Assembly (NCBI GenBank): GCA_041666685.1
Contig: JBAYGJ010000022.1
Span: 1-15,404 of the forward strand
Source of the DNA: JBAYGJ01 sp041666685
GTDB lineage: Bacteria; Patescibacteriota; Patescibacteriia; UBA10025; JAHIVO01
Direction: 5' to 3'
Length of the DNA stretch: 15,404 bases
Part shown: positions 11,597 to 15,404 of the stretch, one piece after another
Numbering within the stretch: the stretch's first letter is position 1
Layout: every line of letters begins with the position of its first letter
Notes under the pieces: model-generated
What the model was told of the DNA's origin: nothing
The model's database searches: none
What the model saw: the letters and a program-made list of their open reading frames with translations, nothing else
Program-made: the position numbers and the translations under genes

Positions 11597-13204
11597 ATGA
11601 ATAAGGCCACAATATCACCGGCAGTCAGCGAACTTATCAAGGTTTTCCAGGACCAGCGCGGTTTTGATGCATTCAAAACGGCTAAAGAGGACCCCCGCGT
11701 AAAAACCCATGAAACCGTGGCAAAAGCGGCATTTATGTACGAAAAAGTGCGTAATGCCATTGATTACCAGGAGGAACACCTGATCAGGAAAAATTCCATC
11801 GCCCGTATGCTGAAACGGCGGATCCTCATGCGAGAACGCGGCACCAATATTGCCGAACCGCTGATCAGGGAATTGATCCGTGCCGGGTACCTGAAAAACG
11901 ACTATTTTCCGGTGGCCCGCATCCCGGACATAGAACGGATCATCAATAAGTATGTTGTCCTGACCAAACTCTCCAGCGAACAGCAACTCGACTATAAATC
12001 CAGGAACCGCCTGTTCAAATGGATCATTTCCGTCGCCTCATTTGAGCTGGAAGAATACCTCAATCCCTCGATCAAAGACGATGCGCTGGTGGAATGCATG
12101 TACAAGATTATCCGGCCGCAGATAGACATTTCGGAAGAGATCGTAAATTCAGAGGATCAGGACATCCAGATTTATATCGCAATCCATAAGGCATTGATCA
12201 AATCGGATGCCAGCATGCTGCGGTACCACCTGATCCATTATTACGCACCGGGCTGGCGATATGCCACATCGGCGGAAATACCGACCTATGCCACCTATTT
12301 GCCAGGACTCGTCAACCACATTGAACAGCAACTGAACAACCTGACCGCCGACCGGTTATTCCGGTATGTCAGGCGCTTTGCCCCGATCTTCATCACGCTT
12401 CGCGACACGCTCAATGAACATGAAGAGCACATCGACCAGTTGCTGAACGAACCGCAAAAACTAGAAATTGCCATCCGCCAAGCTATCGACAAGAGGTACC
12501 GCGATGCCAGTACCCGCCTGTCCCGCGGTGTTACACGCAGCATCATTTATATCTTCCTGACCAAGACGGTCATGGCGTTTTTATTGGAACTGCCGTATGA
12601 GGCCATATTCCTCCACTCGGTAAAAATCACCCCACTGGCTATTAATGTCATTTTCCATCCCGTTCTCATGTTCCTCATCGCCACGTCGATCCGCGTCCCG
12701 GCGACAGAAAACACCGCCCGCATCATCAAAGGCGTCAGTGAGGTCGTCTATAACCCCCCAGAACGGGAAATCCTCGGCACCCGCGAAGAACGCATCCGGA
12801 CAAGCGGGTTTTTGAATGCAGTATTTACGGGCTTTTACGGCCTGGCGTTTATCATCACTTTTGGGGGCATCATCTGGATGCTGAAGATCTTTGAATTCAG
12901 TATTGTCAGCGCCTTTTTGTTCCTGTTCTTCCTGTCAGTCATCAGCTTTTTCGGCTTGCGACTCCGGCACAATGCCAAGGAGATGGTCATGGTGAACAAG
13001 CGCCAAGGTGCCGGCGAAATACTGTTCGACTTTTTTGCCATGCCGGTCCTCCGGGCGGGTCGCTGGATCTCCGGCAAGACCAGCCAGATAAACGTGTTCC
13101 TGTTTATCATGGATTTTATCATCGAGGCGCCGTTCAAAGTGCTGATCGAGACTGTGGAAGACTGGGTCAGCTTCCAGCGGGAGAAAAAGGACGAAATCAT
13201 TTAA
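11597..13204 (+). CDS. Conserved-looking 535-residue membrane protein, function unknown
   Basis: No family recognised. Residues 1-310 are a long hydrophilic, largely helical cytoplasmic-type region with no signal peptide, many Arg/Lys/Glu residues and a helix-rich stretch at 240-310 (HIEQQLNNLT, RDTLNEHEEHIDQLLNEP). Four membrane segments follow (about 314-333, 346-364, 405-428, 434-453), and then a basic C-terminal tail with an amphipathic segment at 499-517. This architecture, a big soluble N-terminal part on a four-helix membrane base, suggests a scaffold or envelope-associated protein rather than a transporter. The ATG at 11597 has no RBS but follows a promoter with perfect -35. It is monocistronic, with a terminator after it. 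Confidence 0.85.
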   Translation: MNKATISPAVSELIKVFQDQRGFDAFKTAKEDPRVKTHETVAKAAFMYEKVRNAIDYQEEHLIRKNSIARMLKRRILMRERGTNIAEPLIRELIRAGYLKNDYFPVARIPDIERIINKYVVLTKLSSEQQLDYKSRNRLFKWIISVASFELEEYLNPSIKDDALVECMYKIIRPQIDISEEIVNSEDQDIQIYIAIHKALIKSDASMLRYHLIHYYAPGWRYATSAEIPTYATYLPGLVNHIEQQLNNLTADRLFRYVRRFAPIFITLRDTLNEHEEHIDQLLNEPQKLEIAIRQAIDKRYRDASTRLSRGVTRSIIYIFLTKTVMAFLLELPYEAIFLHSVKITPLAINVIFHPVLMFLIATSIRVPATENTARIIKGVSEVVYNPPEREILGTREERIRTSGFLNAVFTGFYGLAFIITFGGIIWMLKIFEFSIVSAFLFLFFLSVISFFGLRLRHNAKEMVMVNKRQGAGEILFDFFAMPVLRAGRWISGKTSQINVFLFIMDFIIEAPFKVLIETVEDWVSFQREKKDEII

Positions 13205-13239
13205 AACAGGGGTTAAAGGCCGCCCAACTTACCAACCCG

Positions 13240-13268
13240 CCAGGACAGATTGTCTGGCACTATTTTTT
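13240..13268 (+). terminator. Probable terminator after the 535-residue gene
   Basis: CCAGGACA (13240-13247) pairs with TGTCTGG (13251-13257), with one bulged G and a GAT loop. T6 follows at 13263-13268, five bases after the stem. An overlapping CACTA/TAGTG hairpin around the T-run is an alternative fold. Confidence 0.55.
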
Positions 13269-13288
13269 AGTGGGCAATAAATTATCAA

Positions 13289-13317
13289 TGGACAGAAATT
13301 CTCTTTTCTGCTATAAT
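13289..13317 (+). promoter_or_regulatory. Sigma70-type promoter of the tethered-HTH gene
   Basis: TGGACA (13289-13294), 17-bp spacer, TATAAT (13312-13317): 5/6 and 6/6 matches with ideal spacing. Start would be near 13324, with a leader of about 78 nt to the GTG at 13402. Confidence 0.8.
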
Positions 13318-13401
13318 AAAAAATGTTAATTTTGTTGAGTTAAATTCATTAGTAAGTAACAGACAAAATTAGCCTTTGGTTAGGGCAATTTCATCAAAAT
13401 A

Positions 13402-15404
13402 GTGAATTTTTTCTCCAAGGGCAGCAAAAAACGAAAACCAACTTTGTTTGGGGGTAAGACGGCCAAAAATATTGATTGGCCAGCCCTGCCAAAACTCCTC
13501 ACAATCAAACAGGTCTGTGAGATTCTTGACGTCCATCCGAATACCCTCCGCAATTGGGACGAATCGGGTCGGTTGAAAGCGGTCCGGGTCGGCGCCCGCA
13601 AGGATCGGCGGTATGAAAAAGAGTCTATCAGAAAAACATATCTCCAGCAGCGCCCCGCACAACCCGAACACCCGGATGTAAAATTACCGGCCCCCAGCGA
13701 AGGAGGCAAATATGTCCTGAAACCTGGCTGGTCCTCAAGCAAAATAAAACTCCTGTTTATCAGTAAGAAATTTTCTGTATTTGTCTACTCAACCGTACTG
13801 GTTGCGTTCGCCTTTTTCATTATCCAGTCATTTTTCTTTGCCAGAATTTTCGTAGTGCAAGCCGAGGTCACCCAGGCTCAGCCCAGATTACTGACCCTGG
13901 AACCTAACGCGGCCTCAGGCTGGGAAAACCCCCACCAGGCCAAGCACCCGGATATCCTCACCACGGGCGACCTCCCATCATTTACCAATAAAAATTCCGC
14001 CACTTACACCAACCGGCCGGTGGTAGTAAAAGGGGAAACGACGGATGTCCCGGCGGTAGCAGCGGATCCGCCTAACGCTTTACCGACCGAGGAGCCGACA
14101 GTCGTGCCGCCCGACAACGCAACGGCCATAAATTCATCTCCTTCCCCAGAACCCGCCCCGACCACCGAAACAGTCCCGCTCACGCAGATCGACCCGAACC
14201 TGGAACTGAGCGGCTTCAAACTGCCCGGCGAGATTTCAAAGGACAGCCTGCTCAATAATGCGACAATAGTAATTTCATTTGGCGGAGATTCCTTCCCCAA
14301 CAATGAAGATGTCATTACCTTTTCATATTCATCGGATGCCGGCAACACATGGGAAATGCTGGATTCCTTTGCCATGAGCACCAAAGTCAGCAACGCGACG
14401 CATGGAGGATACTGGGAGTTCCCGGTGACAGAAAAAATCAACTCTATCCAAAACTTAGACAAGCTGCATATCAAAATAAACTATAACTCCGTCCCTGGCC
14501 CGCAGCCGTCAACGGCCTATGTCGACGGCGCCAACCTGCGCGTTACTCTCATTGAGCCCCCCTCCGAAAAAACAGTCGATAAAATCGAACAGAGCGTAAC
14601 GCTCACAAAAAATGCTTTTTCAGTAAAAGAAACACCGACTCTGGACGTAGCGGTGGAGGAAAAATCAAAACTGGCTTTCCTGGGAGGTAAGTCAACCAAG
14701 CGGGAGGTAAAATCAGTCACTCTGACAGACCCGGCCGGGAAAAAACGGCAAGTGGACGCAGAAATAACCAATACGACCACTGATGGGGTGACCACTGCCG
14801 CATATGCCATCAATCCAAAAGACCTGCCTTCAGCAGGGCTGTATTCCGTCACCGCCACCATTGAACAAAATGGATACACGAAGGAAGTGACAGAAAACTT
14901 CATCTGGGGCGCATTGGCCATGAATCCTGACCAATCCACCTATAAGAAAGGTGATACGGCCACGTTTTCCATCGGAGCCCTGGATGAGCATGGCGGCATC
15001 GTGTGTGACGCCGATGTCGTACTGACCATCACCGACCCACTTGGTAAAACAACAATCAAACAGACGGCGGACAAGACTATCGAAGTTACGGATTTTTGCG
15101 GCAAAAAAGAATTGTACCTGAAACCGGACCTCGTCGCCAAGGAAAAACTCACACGGTCCGGCACATACCGACTTGATTTGACTGCTACGGTACACGGCAG
15201 CGCGAGCTCACTATCCGATACGATCATTGTTAAAGAAAAACCGGAGTTCACCATCAGCCGTTCCGGCCCGACCCGCGTCTTCCCGAACATCTACCAGCCC
15301 ATGAAACTGGAATTGACCGTACGCGACGATTTCAAGGGCACTATCCGGGAATCATTCCCGGCGGATTTCGACATCAAGCCGGAAAACGGCGGGTACAATT
15401 TGCC
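13402..15404 (+). CDS. Membrane-tethered MerR-like HTH protein with extracellular Ig/macroglobulin-like domains (3' end outside window)
   Basis: Open for 667 codons to the right edge. I chose GTG 13402 (MNFFSKGSKKRK...); TAG at 13381 bounds the frame and no ATG precedes the first domain. Residues 31-77 are a MerR/excisionase-like winged HTH: KLLTIKQVCEILDVHPNTLR, the NWDESGRLKA turn and the wing RVGARKDRRYEKESI. Residues about 124-148 form one strongly hydrophobic helix. After it comes a Pro/Thr/Glu-rich stalk (about 205-262), a beta-sandwich-like segment (263-395; FSYSSDAGNTWEML), and repeated Ig/MG2-like units (TDPAGKKRQV; then STYKKGDTATFSIGALDEHG and LTITDPLGKT). The topology is DNA-binding domain inside and adhesin or sensor outside, recalling ToxR/CadC one-component regulators with a different HTH. 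Either signal transduction or DNA-linked surface anchoring could apply. Confidence 0.85.
   Translation, partial: MNFFSKGSKKRKPTLFGGKTAKNIDWPALPKLLTIKQVCEILDVHPNTLRNWDESGRLKAVRVGARKDRRYEKESIRKTYLQQRPAQPEHPDVKLPAPSEGGKYVLKPGWSSSKIKLLFISKKFSVFVYSTVLVAFAFFIIQSFFFARIFVVQAEVTQAQPRLLTLEPNAASGWENPHQAKHPDILTTGDLPSFTNKNSATYTNRPVVVKGETTDVPAVAADPPNALPTEEPTVVPPDNATAINSSPSPEPAPTTETVPLTQIDPNLELSGFKLPGEISKDSLLNNATIVISFGGDSFPNNEDVITFSYSSDAGNTWEMLDSFAMSTKVSNATHGGYWEFPVTEKINSIQNLDKLHIKINYNSVPGPQPSTAYVDGANLRVTLIEPPSEKTVDKIEQSVTLTKNAFSVKETPTLDVAVEEKSKLAFLGGKSTKREVKSVTLTDPAGKKRQVDAEITNTTTDGVTTAAYAINPKDLPSAGLYSVTATIEQNGYTKEVTENFIWGALAMNPDQSTYKKGDTATFSIGALDEHGGIVCDADVVLTITDPLGKTTIKQTADKTIEVTDFCGKKELYLKPDLVAKEKLTRSGTYRLDLTATVHGSASSLSDTIIVKEKPEFTISRSGPTRVFPNIYQPMKLELTVRDDFKGTIRESFPADFDIKPENGGYNL

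Noticed and set aside
13369..13742. Reverse-strand open frames over the HTH region, and similar long reverse frames at 14004-15290
   Set aside because: The forward frame gives a coherent HTH, transmembrane helix and beta-rich domains over 2 kb; the reverse frames are low-complexity shadows of it.
1..15404. CRISPR array, tRNA, rRNA, IS element or prophage genes
   Set aside because: No regularly spaced repeats, cloverleaf, rRNA-like stretch, transposase or terminal inverted repeats were seen.

Overview
The window reads as a bacterial chromosome segment of about 50% GC using the standard code, with TGA acting as a stop (for example at the ends of the 8514 and 11285 genes). Small genes, few recognisable Shine-Dalgarno sites, textbook TTGACA-17-TATACT promoters and several long membrane or surface proteins without familiar names suggest an uncultivated lineage, plausibly Candidate Phyla Radiation / Patescibacteria. 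That placement is inference; there is no rRNA or ribosomal protein gene to anchor it. I see no tRNA, rRNA, CRISPR array, IS element or prophage.

Layout. (1) 1-218: the 3' end of a gene resembling the tail of a spermidine synthase. (2) 318-2073: a metal-flavoured group. A perfect sigma70 promoter drives an encapsulated-ferritin-type protein (EncFtn), followed by a Gly-rich DUF5320 protein and a DUF134 helix-turn-helix regulator; a ZIP metal transporter lies convergently against the regulator. (3) 2108-5006: a tight forward group of a YibE/F membrane protein, a thioredoxin-fold (CPHC) protein fused to a DsbD/CcdA-like membrane domain, and a small polytopic membrane protein of unknown function. 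(4) 5012-8389: an endonuclease/exonuclease/phosphatase family protein divergent from an MgtA-type Mg2+ P-type ATPase. (5) 8439-8873: a self-contained unit for an unrecognised 98-residue protein, with perfect promoter, good RBS and terminator. (6) 8908-10710: a three-gene envelope-stress-like operon (small membrane protein, PspC-domain protein, LiaF/toastrack-type protein) ending in a bidirectional terminator. (7) 10730-11518: a Gly-rich RRM RNA-binding protein divergent from a 77-residue orphan; both leaders carry almost the same 14-bp palindrome. (8) 11549-13268: a 535-residue membrane protein of unknown function behind a promoter with a dyad in its spacer. (9) 13289-15404: a good promoter and a long open gene running off the window. 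It encodes a MerR-like DNA-binding domain, one transmembrane helix, a Pro/Thr-rich stalk and extracellular Ig/macroglobulin-like domains.

Two themes connect the genes. One is metal and redox handling (ferritin-like protein, DUF134, ZIP, MgtA, the DsbD-like relay). The other is envelope sensing (PspC/LiaF operon, the membrane-tethered HTH protein). The most novel-looking items are the membrane-tethered HTH surface protein, the EncFtn with no encapsulin or targeting tail in view, and the paired palindromes at the RRM/orphan divergent locus.
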